Source: MPNO01 sp965200535
GTDB lineage: Bacteria; Pseudomonadota; Alphaproteobacteria; MPNO01
NCBI GenBank assembly: GCA_965200535.1
Contig: CBDAUF010000001.1
Location: 1,550,001 to 1,614,000 of the forward strand
DNA length: 64,000 bases
Direction of reading: 5' to 3'
This document shows positions 51,627 through 60,281 of the stretch, piece after piece (position 1 is the first letter of the stretch; every line of letters begins with the position of its first letter). The translations under genes were made by a program, and so were the position numbers. The notes below the pieces were generated by a model. The model was not told the DNA's origin. It did not search any database and saw nothing but the letters and a program-made list of their open reading frames with translations.

Positions 51627-52250
51627 GTGACCCTTTCCCAGGCCAAGAAACGGCTGCGCGCGGAGATGATCGAGACGCGCCGGCGGATCGCCGCCCGGCC
51701 CGGCGCCGTCCGGGCGGCGGTTGCCGTGCGCGACCGGTTCATGGCCTGTCTGGGGGCCGGGGCCGGGGCCGGGGGACCGCTGGCGGGCACTGTGGTTTCG
51801 GCCTACTGGCCGATCGGCGGCGAACTCGATCCGCGGCCGCTTCTCCATGCCCTTGCCGCGCGCGGCGCGGTGTGCGCCCTGCCGGCGGTTGCCGGGCGGG
51901 GCCGGCCTCTGGCCTTCCGCCGCTGGCGGCCCGGCGATGCGCTCGTCGAGGCCCGCTTCGGACTGCGCGAACCGGCCGCCGCGGCCGCTCCCGTCACCCC
52001 GGAAATCGTGGTCGCGCCCCTGCTCGCGGTCGATCCGGCCGGGCGGCGGCTGGGTTACGGCGGCGGATATTACGACCGGACCATCGCGGCGCTCCGCGCC
52101 GGCAGCAGCCGGGGCGGCAGCCGAGCGGTCGTGGTCGGCGTCGGCTACGATGCGCAGATCGTGGACGCGGTGCCGGCGGGCCAAGGCGACATGCGGGTGG
52201 ACTGGATGATCAGCGAGGCGCGGACGCTCGCCTGCGCCGGGGCGGAGTGA
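51627..52250 (+). CDS. 5-formyltetrahydrofolate cyclo-ligase
   Basis: A 207-aa enzyme of the 5-FCL (YgfA) family, which makes 5,10-methenyl-THF from 5-formyl-THF with ATP. Motifs are LSQAKKRLRAEMIETRR at the start, AYWPIGGELDPRPLLH, and the C-terminal ATP-site LGYGGGYYDRTIAAL. The GTG at 51627 (VTLSQAKKR) is the family-consistent start; longer frames run through the 6S RNA and are rejected. It forms a probable operon with the YmdB-type gene 10 bp downstream. Placement after zapA and 6S RNA is typical. Confidence 0.9.
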   Translation: MTLSQAKKRLRAEMIETRRRIAARPGAVRAAVAVRDRFMACLGAGAGAGGPLAGTVVSAYWPIGGELDPRPLLHALAARGAVCALPAVAGRGRPLAFRRWRPGDALVEARFGLREPAAAAAPVTPEIVVAPLLAVDPAGRRLGYGGGYYDRTIAALRAGSSRGGSRAVVVGVGYDAQIVDAVPAGQGDMRVDWMISEARTLACAGAE

Positions 52251-52260
52251 GGCACGGGCG

Positions 52261-53076
52261 GTGCGTCTCCTGATCTGCGGCGACGTGGTCGGGCGGTCGG
52301 GACGGGCCGCGGTGCGCGACGAACTGCCCGTCCTGCGCCGGACGCTCGACCTCGACTTCGTCATCGTCAACGGCGAGAACGCTGCCGGCGGTTTTGGCAT
52401 CACGCCGAAGATCTGCGACCTGTTGTTCGAGGCGGGTGCGGACGTCATCACCACCGGCAATCATGTATTCGACCAGCGCGAGATCGTTCCCCATTTCGGC
52501 CGCGAGAAGCGTCTCCTGCGCCCCGACAACTACCCGTCCGCGACGCCGGGCCGGGGCTGGGGGGTGTTCCCCGACCGGCGCGGCCGCAAGGTACTGGTGC
52601 TGCATGCGATGGGGCGGCTGTTCATGGATCCGCTCGACGATCCCTTCGCCTTTGCCGCCCGGCGGCTGGCCGAGGATCGGTTGGCGCGCACCGTTGCCGC
52701 GATCGTCGTCGATTTCCACGGCGAGGCGACGAGCGAGAAGATGGCGTTCGCCCACTATCTCGACGGGCGGGTGTCGGCGGTGGTCGGAACCCACACCCAC
52801 GTGCCCACCGCCGACGCCCAGATCCTGCCCGGCGGCACCGCCTACCAGACCGACATCGGCATGTGCGGCGACTACGATTCGGTGATCGGAATGAAGAAGG
52901 CGACGTCGGTCGAACGCTTCGTGCGCAAGATGCCGACCGCACGGCTCGAGGCGGCCGACGGGCCGGCGACGCTGTGCGCCGCCTTTGTCGAAACCGACGA
53001 TGCGACCGGGCTCGCCCGGCGCATCGCCGCGGTGCGAATCGGCGGCCGGTTGAGCGGCGCGGTTCCGGACCCTTGA
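52261..53076 (+). CDS. YmdB-family metallophosphoesterase
   Basis: A 271-aa protein of the YmdB/TIGR00282 phosphodiesterase family. It begins at a GTG with MRLLICGDVVGRSGRAAVRD. Metal-binding motifs are GDVVG, VNGENAAGGFG, TTGNHVFDQRE, FHGEATSEKMAFAHYLDGRV and GTHTHVPTADA. This group hydrolyses cyclic or linear phosphodiesters (YmdB of Bacillus acts on 2',3'-cAMP). It follows the folate cyclo-ligase gene by 10 bp, so both are probably co-transcribed. A terminator lies about 120 bp downstream. Confidence 0.88.
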   Translation: MRLLICGDVVGRSGRAAVRDELPVLRRTLDLDFVIVNGENAAGGFGITPKICDLLFEAGADVITTGNHVFDQREIVPHFGREKRLLRPDNYPSATPGRGWGVFPDRRGRKVLVLHAMGRLFMDPLDDPFAFAARRLAEDRLARTVAAIVVDFHGEATSEKMAFAHYLDGRVSAVVGTHTHVPTADAQILPGGTAYQTDIGMCGDYDSVIGMKKATSVERFVRKMPTARLEAADGPATLCAAFVETDDATGLARRIAAVRIGGRLSGAVPDP

Positions 53077-53192
53077 CGGTGCGCGGCGCCGCGGCGGGGA
53101 ATCCGCATGCCCGGCAACAGCCTGTGTGCGCGGCCAAAATGTCGCCACAATGATCCCGACAGTGTGGAAGTTCCGACAGCGCGGACGATGGC

Positions 53193-53216
53193 GGCGGCGC
53201 ATTTCGCGGCGCCGCC
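53193..53216 (+). terminator. Rho-independent terminator after the YmdB-type gene
   Basis: GGCGGCGC (53193-53200) and GCGCCGCC (53209-53216) form an 8-bp stem with an 8-base loop, followed by GGCTTTTAT. It ends the zapA-folate-YmdB transcript before the YebC promoter region. Confidence 0.7.
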
Positions 53217-53284
53217 GGCTTTTATAGGGTTTGTGGCGCCCGGCCTTCCGGGCGCCGCCGATTGATCCTGCTCACCGGGGTAGC

Positions 53285-54034
53285 ATGGCCGGCCACTCGA
53301 AATTCAAGAACATCATGCACCGCAAGAGCGCCCAGGATGCCAAGCGCTCGAAGCTGTTCACCCGTCTGATCCGCGAACTGACGGTCGCCGCGCGCGCCGG
53401 CCTGCCCGACCCCGACCAGAACCCCCGCCTGCGCTCGGCGGTCGCCGCCGCCAAGGCCGCCAACATGGGCGCGGACACCATCGACCGGGCGATCCGCCGC
53501 GGCGCGGGCGCCGAGGACGGCGAGCAGTACGACGAGATCCGCTACGAGGGCTACGGACCGGGCGGGGTCGCGGTGATTGCCGAGGCACTGACCGACAACC
53601 GCAACCGGACCGCGGCCGAAGTCCGCGCCGCCTTTGCCAAGCACGGCGGCAGCCTGGGCGAGACCAACAGCGTTTCCTTCATGTTCGAGCGCGCCGGCGC
53701 GGTGCGCTATCCGCCGGAAGCGGCCTCGACCGACGGGATGTTCGAAGCCGCTCTCGAAGCCGGCGCCGCCGATATCGACTCCTCGGACGACGGGCACGAG
53801 GTGCTGTGCGCGCCGGCCGATTTCAACGAGGTGCGCGAGGCGCTGGAGGCGCGGTTCGGGGCGCCCGAGACGGCGGAGTTGACGTGGCGCCCGTCGAGCA
53901 CTGTGGAAATCGACGAGGACGGCGCGCAAAAACTGTTCAGGCTGCTCGAGGCGCTCGAGGAGAACGACGATGTGCAGTCGGTGGCGGCGAATTTCAGCGT
54001 CGCCGACGACGTCATGGCGAGGCTGACCGGTTGA
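53285..54034 (+). CDS. YebC/PmpR-family regulator/translation factor
   Basis: A 249-aa YebC-family protein starting MAGHSKFKNIMHRKSAQDAK, then RSKLFTRLIRELTVAARAGL, the family's signature N-terminus. Other conserved blocks are ANMGADTIDRAIRRGAG, EGYGPGGVAVIAEALTDNRN and GGSLGETNSVSFMFER. The family was annotated as transcriptional regulators; some members help ribosomes through difficult sequences. The ATG at 53285 is clear from the signature. Its stop overlaps the TTG start of ruvC, making it the head of the ruvCAB unit, a common arrangement. Confidence 0.92.
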   Translation: MAGHSKFKNIMHRKSAQDAKRSKLFTRLIRELTVAARAGLPDPDQNPRLRSAVAAAKAANMGADTIDRAIRRGAGAEDGEQYDEIRYEGYGPGGVAVIAEALTDNRNRTAAEVRAAFAKHGGSLGETNSVSFMFERAGAVRYPPEAASTDGMFEAALEAGAADIDSSDDGHEVLCAPADFNEVREALEARFGAPETAELTWRPSSTVEIDEDGAQKLFRLLEALEENDDVQSVAANFSVADDVMARLTG

Positions 54035-54555
54035 GCGGATCGGCGATCCGCCTGCTCGGCATCGACCCCGGCCTGCGCGCCACCGGCTGGGGTGTCGTCG
54101 ATGTCCGCGGCAACCGGCTCGCCCACGTCGCCGACGGGACGGTGCGCCCGCCCGTCGAGGGATCGCTCGCCGCCCGTCTTGCCGCCCTCCACGACGCGCT
54201 CGCCCGGCTGATCGACAGCCACCGGCCGGACGAGGCAGCGGTGGAGGAGACCTTTGTCAACCGCAACCCGGCGGCGGCCTTGCGCCTCGGCCAAGCCCGG
54301 GGGGTGGCCCTCCTCGCGCCGGCGGCGGCGGGCCTGCCGGTCGCCGAGTACCCGGCCAACCTGGTCAAGAAATCGGTCGTCGGCGCCGGTCATGCCGACA
54401 AGCGGCAGATTGCGGCGATGGTCTGCGCCCTGCTTGCGATTCGCAGCGTCTCGTCGTCCGATGCGGGCGACGCGCTGGCGGTCGCCATCTGCCATGCCCA
54501 TCACCGCGCGACCGGAAGCCGCGTCGCGGCCTTTGCCGGGGAGGCCCGTCCTTGA
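54031..54555 (+). CDS. ruvC: Holliday junction endonuclease RuvC
   Basis: A 174-aa RuvC resolvase. It has IRLLGIDPGLRATGWGVVD with the first catalytic Asp, DEAAVEETFVNRNPAAALRLG with the acidic Glu, and SSSDAGDALAVAICHAH with the C-terminal Asp. RuvC cuts Holliday junctions after RuvAB branch migration. It starts at a TTG (54031) that overlaps the yebC stop by 4 bp, and its own stop overlaps ruvA by 4 bp. Length is typical. Confidence 0.93.
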   Translation: MSGSAIRLLGIDPGLRATGWGVVDVRGNRLAHVADGTVRPPVEGSLAARLAALHDALARLIDSHRPDEAAVEETFVNRNPAAALRLGQARGVALLAPAAAGLPVAEYPANLVKKSVVGAGHADKRQIAAMVCALLAIRSVSSSDAGDALAVAICHAHHRATGSRVAAFAGEARP

Positions 54556-55145
54556 TCGCCAGGCTCACCGGACGGATCGATTCGACGACCGCGGAGACGG
54601 CGGTGCTCGATGTCGCGGGGGTCGGCTACCTCGTCTACTGCTCGGCGCGCACGCTGGACGCGCTGCCGGCGGCGGGCGAGGCGGCGAGCCTTCACGTCGA
54701 GACCCATGTGCGCGAGGACCATATCCACCTCTACGGCTTCGCCGACGAGGCGGAGCGGGAATGGTTCCGGCTGCTGACCACCGTGCAGGGCGTGGGCGCC
54801 CGCGTCGCCCTGGGCATCCTGTCGGTGCTGAGTGCGGAACGGCTGGCGGACGCGGTCAGCGGCGGCGAACGGGAAATGCTCACCCGGGCGCCGGGGGTCG
54901 GGCCGAGGCTCGCCGGGCGGATCCTGTCCGAACTCGGCGACAAGGCGCTCCCCGCCCATGAGTCCCGCCCGCGGCCGGCCGACGGACGTCCGGACGCGGT
55001 CGACGACGCAGTCTCCGCCCTGGTCAACCTGGGCTACCGGCGGGGCGAGGTCTACGGCGCGGTCGCCGAGGCGGCGCGCACGCTCGGCCCGGCCGGCGAT
55101 GTGGAAGCGCTGGTCCGCGCCGGGCTCAAGGAGCTTGCCCGGTGA
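54552..55145 (+). CDS. ruvA: Holliday junction branch-migration protein RuvA
   Basis: A 197-aa RuvA. The N-terminal OB-fold begins MIARLTGRIDSTTAETAVLD, the helix-hairpin-helix domain reads LLTTVQGVGARVALGILSVL and MLTRAPGVGPRLAGRILSEL, and the C-terminal domain ends ALVNLGYRRGEVYGAV. RuvA binds the four-way junction and recruits RuvB. The start is a TTG overlapping ruvC by 4 bp, and the stop overlaps ruvB by 4 bp, so translation is coupled throughout. Confidence 0.94.
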   Translation: MIARLTGRIDSTTAETAVLDVAGVGYLVYCSARTLDALPAAGEAASLHVETHVREDHIHLYGFADEAEREWFRLLTTVQGVGARVALGILSVLSAERLADAVSGGEREMLTRAPGVGPRLAGRILSELGDKALPAHESRPRPADGRPDAVDDAVSALVNLGYRRGEVYGAVAEAARTLGPAGDVEALVRAGLKELAR

Positions 55146-56206
55146 ACGCGCAGCGCCCGAATGCGCTCGCGGCAGCGGCCTACGACGCGGACGGCGACGC
55201 CGGGGAGGCCGCGCTCCGTCCGCATCGGCTGGATGCGTTCATCGGCCAGGAGAGCCTGCGCCGCAATCTCGGGGTGTTCATCGATGCCGCGCGTACCCGC
55301 GCGGAAGCGCTCGACCATGTGCTGCTGCACGGCCCCCCCGGCCTCGGCAAGACCACGCTGGCGCAGATCGTCGCCCGCGAGCTTGGCGTCGGCTTCCGCG
55401 CGACCTCGGGGCCGGTGCTCGCCCGCGCCGGCGATCTCGCGGCCGTCCTCACCAATATCGAACGCCACGACGTTCTCTTCATTGACGAGATCCACCGTCT
55501 CAACCCGGCGGTCGAGGAGATCCTCTATCCGGCAATGGAGGATTTCCAGCTCGACCTGATCATCGGCGCCGGGCCGGCGGCGCGGTCGGTGCGGATCGAC
55601 CTCCAGCGTTTCACCCTGATCGGCGCGACGACGCGGGCCGGGCTGGTCTCGACGCCGCTCCGCGACCGCTTCGGCATCCCCCTCAGGCTCGATTTCTACA
55701 CCCGGCCCGAACTCGAGATCATCGTTGCGCGCAACGCCGGCCTGCTCGGCGTCGCGATCACCGCGGACGGCGCCGCCGAGATCGCCCGCCGTTCGCGCGG
55801 GACGCCGAGGATCGCCGGTCGGCTGCTGCGCCGGCTGCGCGATTTCGCCGCGGTCGCCGGGGTCGGCGAGATCGACGCGGCGCTCGCCGACAACGGCCTC
55901 GCCAGGCTGGAGGTCGACCGTCTCGGGCTCGACCTGATGGACCGGCGCTATCTCGACTGCATCGCCACCGGCTACCGCGGCGGCCCGGTCGGGGTGGAGA
56001 CCCTGGCCGCCGCCCTGTCGGAACAGCGCGACGCCATAGAGGAGGTGATCGAACCCTTCCTGATCCAGCAGGGGCTTGTGCAGCGCACCGCACGCGGCCG
56101 CATGTTGGCCGACCGGGCGTTCCGCCACCTCGGCCTGGCGCCGCCGGAGCGCGATGCCGCCCAGCTCGACATGCTGCGCGGCGGCGGCGGGCCGGACGAT
56201 GGCTGA
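55142..56206 (+). CDS. ruvB: Holliday junction helicase RuvB
   Basis: A 354-aa AAA+ motor protein. RPHRLDAFIGQESLRRNLGV precedes Walker A GPPGLGKTTLAQ and Walker B LFIDEIHRLNPAVEE. The sensor region IGATTRAGLVSTPLRDRFG and the C-terminal winged-helix part (PFLIQQGLVQRTARGRML) complete the protein. It drives branch migration on RuvA-bound junctions. It starts at GTG 55142 and its last 8 bp overlap the ybgC-type gene. Confidence 0.95.
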   Translation: MNAQRPNALAAAAYDADGDAGEAALRPHRLDAFIGQESLRRNLGVFIDAARTRAEALDHVLLHGPPGLGKTTLAQIVARELGVGFRATSGPVLARAGDLAAVLTNIERHDVLFIDEIHRLNPAVEEILYPAMEDFQLDLIIGAGPAARSVRIDLQRFTLIGATTRAGLVSTPLRDRFGIPLRLDFYTRPELEIIVARNAGLLGVAITADGAAEIARRSRGTPRIAGRLLRRLRDFAAVAGVGEIDAALADNGLARLEVDRLGLDLMDRRYLDCIATGYRGGPVGVETLAAALSEQRDAIEEVIEPFLIQQGLVQRTARGRMLADRAFRHLGLAPPERDAAQLDMLRGGGGPDDG

Positions 56207-56678
56207 GCCGGGTGCAGGGCCGGCAAGCGGCGTTCTCGACGGGGCCGAGCATGTCTACCGGCTGCGCGTCTATTTCGAGGACACCGACGCCGGCGGCGTG
56301 GTCTATCACGCCAATTATCTGCGCATGGCCGAACGGGCGCGGACCGAGATGATGCGTCTGCTCGGGATCGACCGGACCGTCATGGCGCGCGCCGGCGGTC
56401 TGATGTTCGCGGTGCGCGACTGCGCAATCGAATATCTCGCCCCCGCCCGGCTCGACGATGTACTCGAGATCCGCACCGGCCTCGTCCAGGTCGGCGGCGC
56501 CAGCCTGCGGGCGCGCCAGTGCATCCGCCGTGGCGGCGACACGCTGGCGCGGATTCGGCTGCGTTTGGCCTGTGTAACCGCTGGCGGTCGGCCGGCGCGG
56601 TTTCCCGGGCGACTGCGGTCGGCGCTCGCCGGGTTCGGGCGCGCCGGCGGCGCCCCTCCAGCGACACAGCGAGCCTGA
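56199..56678 (+). CDS. ybgC: YbgC-type acyl-CoA thioesterase (Tol-Pal associated)
   Basis: A 159-aa hotdog-fold thioesterase. The motif YFEDTDAGGVVYHANYLRMA holds the catalytic Asp, and AERARTEMMRLLGIDRTVM and FAVRDCAIEYLAPARLDDVL follow. YbgC enzymes hydrolyse short-chain or phospholipid-precursor acyl-CoA/ACP esters at the membrane and are nearly always encoded before tolQ. The ATG at 56199 overlaps ruvB by 8 bp, and tolQ follows after 2 bp. The C-terminal tail (about 30 residues, Arg/Gly-rich) is longer than in the E. coli protein. Confidence 0.9.
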   Translation: MAEPGAGPASGVLDGAEHVYRLRVYFEDTDAGGVVYHANYLRMAERARTEMMRLLGIDRTVMARAGGLMFAVRDCAIEYLAPARLDDVLEIRTGLVQVGGASLRARQCIRRGGDTLARIRLRLACVTAGGRPARFPGRLRSALAGFGRAGGAPPATQRA

Positions 56679-56680
56679 CC

Positions 56681-57400
56681 ATGCAGTTCCTCGAATCCAC
56701 CGATCTCATCGGCACGATCAGCCGCGACCTTTCGATCTGGGCGCTGTTCCAGCAGGCCGACATCGTCGTCCAGGCGGTCATCATCCTGCTGGTCGCCGCA
56801 TCGTTCTGGTGCTGGGCGGTGATCTTCGAGAAGACGCTGCGGCTGCGCCGCCTCGACCGGCAGGCAAGGATTTTCGAGGAACGGTTCTGGTCGGGCGGCC
56901 CGCTCGACGATCTGTACGATGACATCGGCCAGCGGCCCGACGACCCGATGTCGGCAATCTTCGTCGCCGCGATGCGCGAGTGGCACCGCTCGGCCGAGCG
57001 CGGCGCGGTGGACGGCGGTGCGCGCGCAACCCTGGCCGCGCGCATCGACCGGGTGATGGAGATCGCGCTCGACCGCGAACTGCACCATCTCCAGCGCTAC
57101 ATGACCTTCCTCGCCTCGGTCGGCTCGACGGCGCCGTTCATCGGGCTGTTCGGCACGGTCTGGGGAATCATGAACAGTTTCCAGGCGATTGCGCTGACCA
57201 AGAACACCTCGCTCGCGGTGGTCGCGCCGGGCATTGCCGAGGCGCTGTTCGCCACCGCGCTCGGCCTGATCGCCGCAATCCCGGCGGTGATCGGCTACAA
57301 CAAGCTCGGCAACGACATCTCCCGTTATGCGTCGCGGCTGGAATCCTTCTCGGGTGAATTTTCCGCCATCCTGTCGCGCCAGGCAGACAGCGAGGTCTGA
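56681..57400 (+). CDS. tolQ: Tol-Pal system proton channel subunit TolQ
   Basis: A 239-aa inner-membrane protein with three helices: VVQAVIILLVAASFWCWAVI near the N-terminus, TFLASVGSTAPFIGLFGTVW in the middle and EALFATALGLIAAIPAVIGY near the C-terminus. The last two are the conserved TolQ/ExbB/MotA channel helices. With TolR it uses the proton gradient to energise TolA. The ATG at 56681 fits the family start (MQFLESTDLIGTISRDLSIW). tolR follows after 3 bp. Confidence 0.94.
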   Translation: MQFLESTDLIGTISRDLSIWALFQQADIVVQAVIILLVAASFWCWAVIFEKTLRLRRLDRQARIFEERFWSGGPLDDLYDDIGQRPDDPMSAIFVAAMREWHRSAERGAVDGGARATLAARIDRVMEIALDRELHHLQRYMTFLASVGSTAPFIGLFGTVWGIMNSFQAIALTKNTSLAVVAPGIAEALFATALGLIAAIPAVIGYNKLGNDISRYASRLESFSGEFSAILSRQADSEV

Positions 57401-57403
57401 ACC

Positions 57404-57880
57404 GTGGCGATTCCCGTCGGCAACGGCCCCGGAGCGCGCGAGCGGCGGCGCAGGGCGGCCCACCGCCCGATGAGCGAAATCAACGTCACCCCGTTCGTCG
57501 ACGTGATGCTGGTGCTCTTGGTTGTGTTCATGATCACCGCGCCGCTGCTCACGGTGGGCGTCCCGGTAGACCTGCCGAGGACCGCAGCCTCTCGCATGGT
57601 CGGCCAGGACGAACCCCTGGTGGTCACCGTGCGCGCCGAGGGCAACGTCTTCCTGCAGGATACCGAGATCGCGCTGGACCGCCTGATTCCCCGGCTCGCC
57701 GCGATCACCGAGAACCGCAAGGACACGCGCATTTTCGTACGCGGCGACAGGACCGTCGCCTACGGCCGGGTGATGGAGGTCATGGGCTCGATCAACCTGG
57801 CGGGGTTCGAGCGCGTCGCCCTGATCACCCAACTGCCGCAGGACAGTGCGGACAAGACGTCCGGCCGGGCGGAGCGTTGA
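57404..57880 (+). CDS. tolR: Tol-Pal system protein TolR
   Basis: A 158-aa protein beginning at GTG. The single membrane helix is NVTPFVDVMLVLLVVFMITA, with the proton-coupling Asp33 (in FVDVML) expected for TolR/ExbD. The periplasmic domain (VGVPVDLPRTAASRMVGQ, then DEPLVVTVRAEGNVFLQDTE) is of normal size. It pairs with TolQ and contacts TolA. The next start, tolA, is 3 bp after its stop. Confidence 0.94.
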   Translation: MAIPVGNGPGARERRRRAAHRPMSEINVTPFVDVMLVLLVVFMITAPLLTVGVPVDLPRTAASRMVGQDEPLVVTVRAEGNVFLQDTEIALDRLIPRLAAITENRKDTRIFVRGDRTVAYGRVMEVMGSINLAGFERVALITQLPQDSADKTSGRAER

Positions 57881-57883
57881 ACG

Positions 57884-58756
57884 ATGCGCGCCGGGATCGG
57901 GCTGTCGGCGGGGCTTCACGCGGGCGTGCTGGCGGTCGCATTCATCGGGCTGCCGAGCCTTCTCGACTCTTCGGAACCGGTCGAAATGGCGATCGCGGTG
58001 GAGATGGTGTCCGAACCGCCCGAGGCAAAGCCGCCCCCCGAACCCGAACCGCAGGAAATCGCCAGGCCGGAGCCCGAGCCCGCGAAGCCGCCGCCGCCCG
58101 AACCGGCGCCCGAGCCGCCCCCCCAGGCCGAGCCGGTCCCGGAACCCGTGCCCGAGCCGGAGCCCAAGCCCAAGCCCAAGCCCAAGCCCAAGCCCAAGAA
58201 GGTGGACAAGCCGCCGCCGCCCATGGTCAAGCCCAAGCCGGTCCGGCAGTTGGCCGCGCGGGCGGTGCCGACGCCCCGGCGCAAACCCAAACCGCCGCCG
58301 GATGCATTCGACACCCTGCTCCGCGATCTCGAGCAACGGCGCAAGGCCGCGCCGAAGCCGCCGCCGGAGGCCAAGCGCGAGGCCGAGCCGACGGCCCCCG
58401 CGCCGCAGCGGCGCCGGCAGAACGATCTGCGCCAGCAGCGCCTGACCGCCGTGCTGGTGGAGCGGATCCGGGAACAGGTTTGGCGTTGCTGGAACCCGCC
58501 GATCGGCGTCAAGGACTCGCACAAGATACGGGTGACGGTCCGCATCGCGCTCAATCCGGACGGTACGCTGGTCGGCCGCCCGCGCATCGTCGACCGGAAC
58601 CGGCTGGCTTCCGATCCGGTCTTCCAGGCCTATGCGGAAAGCGCGGTCCGGGCGCTGCAGAATCCGCGCTGCACCCCGCTGCGCCTGCCGTTCGAATCCT
58701 ACGAGGCGTGGCGAACGATCTCGCTCAATTTCGACACCAGGGAGCTATTGCAATGA
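57884..58756 (+). CDS. tolA: Tol-Pal system energy-transducing protein TolA
   Basis: A 290-aa protein. It has an N-terminal membrane anchor (GIGLSAGLHAGVLAVAFIGL). Next is a long Pro/Glu/Lys-rich periplasmic spacer (about residues 45-145) and a C-terminal TonB-like domain (RIREQVWRCWNPPIGVKDSH, then KIRVTVRIALNPDGTLVGRP). The spacer is mostly Pro-rich rather than the Ala/Lys-rich helix seen in E. coli, as is common in alphaproteobacteria. It includes six tandem Pro-Lys codon pairs. It bridges TolQR to TolB/Pal. Its stop overlaps the tolB start (ATGA-type). Confidence 0.9.
   Translation: MRAGIGLSAGLHAGVLAVAFIGLPSLLDSSEPVEMAIAVEMVSEPPEAKPPPEPEPQEIARPEPEPAKPPPPEPAPEPPPQAEPVPEPVPEPEPKPKPKPKPKPKKVDKPPPPMVKPKPVRQLAARAVPTPRRKPKPPPDAFDTLLRDLEQRRKAAPKPPPEAKREAEPTAPAPQRRRQNDLRQQRLTAVLVERIREQVWRCWNPPIGVKDSHKIRVTVRIALNPDGTLVGRPRIVDRNRLASDPVFQAYAESAVRALQNPRCTPLRLPFESYEAWRTISLNFDTRELLQ
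58163..58198 (+). repeat. (CCCAAG)6 microsatellite inside tolA
   Basis: Six perfect copies of CCCAAG encode (Pro-Lys)6 in the TolA spacer. Because the unit is 6 bp, gain or loss keeps the frame and would only change spacer length. Confidence 0.9.
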
Positions 58757-60150
58757 TGACCTGTCGCCGCCGCGAAGGCCGCAGACTGCGGCGCCTGGCC
58801 CGGTTGGCCGCCCTGGCCCTTGCCGGAGGGGCGCTCGCGGGGGGAACCCTTGCCGGGGCGGTGCTCGCGGGAGCGGCGCCGGCGCGGGCCGAACTCAAGG
58901 TCGACATCACACGCGGCCATGTCGAGCCGTTGCCCATCGCGATCCCCGATTTCCAGGGCAGCGACGACGCGAGCCGGGATTACGGCAGACGGGTAACCGA
59001 AGTGGTCGCCGGCGACCTCTCGCGGTCGGGCCTGTTCCGCCTCATCGACAAAGGGGCCTTCATCCAGTCTCCGGCCGACATCGGGGTCCGGCCGCGTTTT
59101 GGCGACTGGCGCCTCATCAACGCCCAGGCGCTGGTCAACGGCAACACGGTCGTTTCGTCCGCAGACGGCCGGCTTACCGTGGAGTTCCGGCTGTGGGATG
59201 TCTTCGCCCAACAACAGTTGATCGGCACCCGCTACCGCACCGCGCCGGCCAACTGGCGCGTGGTCGCCCACCGGATCGCCGACAAGATCTACCAGCGGCT
59301 CACCGGGGAAAGCGGCTATTTCGACACGCGCGTGGTCTACGTATCGGAAACGGGGCCCGCCAACCGCCGGGTCAAACGACTGGCGATCATGGACCAGGAC
59401 GGCGCCAACCACCGCTTCCTGACGGGCGAGAGACACCTCGTGCTGACGCCGCGCTTCTCTCCCACCGAGCAGGAGATCACCTTCCTGTCCTACGTCAGCG
59501 ACCGCCCGCGGGTCTATCTCTACAACATCGACACCGGCCGACAGGAGGTGCTCGGCGATTTCCCCGGCATGACCTTTGCGCCCCGGTTCTCGCCCGACGG
59601 CACCCAGGTCATCATGAGCATGGCGCGGGACGGCAATTCCGAGATCTACGCGATGGATCTGCGGACCCGCCGGCTGCGGCGGCTCACCAATCACCCGGCG
59701 ATCGACACCACTCCGTCGATCTCGCCGGACGGCACGCGCCTAGTGTTCGACTCCGACCGCAGCGGGCGGCAGCAGATCTACGTCATGGAGATCGAGAGCC
59801 GCAAGGCGCGCCGCATCAGTTTCGGCCAGGGGCGCTACGCGACGCCGGTATGGTCGCCGCGCGGCGACCTGATCGCTTTCACCAAAATCGCCGGCGGCAT
59901 GTTTTCCATAGGCGTGATGCGCCCCGACGGAACGGGTGAACGGATCCTGGTCGAGGACTTTCACGTCGAGGGTCCGACATGGGCGCCCAACGGGCGGGTG
60001 CTGATGTATTTCCGCCAGCCGCGCCAGGACCCGGGAGGGAAGAAACGGGGGCCGAGGCTTTATTCGATCGACCTCACCGGCCACAACGAGCGCGAGATCG
60101 TAACGCCCCGCGACGCGTCCGACCCGGCGTGGTCGCCGCTGAAGCGCTAG
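58753..60150 (+). CDS. tolB: Tol-Pal system beta-propeller protein TolB
   Basis: A 465-aa periplasmic protein. The signal peptide is long and repetitive (LARLAALALAGGALAGGTLA, then GAVLAGAAPARA before ELKVDITRG). The N-terminal domain (PLPIAIPDFQGSDDASRDYG) is followed by a beta-propeller with repeated TPRFSPTEQEITFLSY, APRFSPDGTQVIMSMARDGN, TPSISPDGTRLVFDSDRSGR and TPVWSPRGDLIAFTKIAGG units. TolB binds Pal and outer-membrane partners. The ATG at 58753 overlaps the tolA stop; an ATG directly after it (58756) is equivalent. Confidence 0.94.
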   Translation: MMTCRRREGRRLRRLARLAALALAGGALAGGTLAGAVLAGAAPARAELKVDITRGHVEPLPIAIPDFQGSDDASRDYGRRVTEVVAGDLSRSGLFRLIDKGAFIQSPADIGVRPRFGDWRLINAQALVNGNTVVSSADGRLTVEFRLWDVFAQQQLIGTRYRTAPANWRVVAHRIADKIYQRLTGESGYFDTRVVYVSETGPANRRVKRLAIMDQDGANHRFLTGERHLVLTPRFSPTEQEITFLSYVSDRPRVYLYNIDTGRQEVLGDFPGMTFAPRFSPDGTQVIMSMARDGNSEIYAMDLRTRRLRRLTNHPAIDTTPSISPDGTRLVFDSDRSGRQQIYVMEIESRKARRISFGQGRYATPVWSPRGDLIAFTKIAGGMFSIGVMRPDGTGERILVEDFHVEGPTWAPNGRVLMYFRQPRQDPGGKKRGPRLYSIDLTGHNEREIVTPRDASDPAWSPLKR

Positions 60151-60281
60151 ACGCGGCCGCAGAGGGCCGACGGCCCCCCTGCGCCCGTTGTATTCCATCC
60201 GGCCGGCGGGCATAGTGCGTCGGTGTCAAACAGCGCCCCACCGGACCCGGGCCGGGCGCCTGACTGTCGGGGAGCAGTTGC

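Noticed and set aside
60151..60281. Hairpin-like GGGCC...GGCCC after tolB as a terminator.
   Set aside because: The loop is only three bases, there is no T-run, and pal is expected to be co-transcribed.
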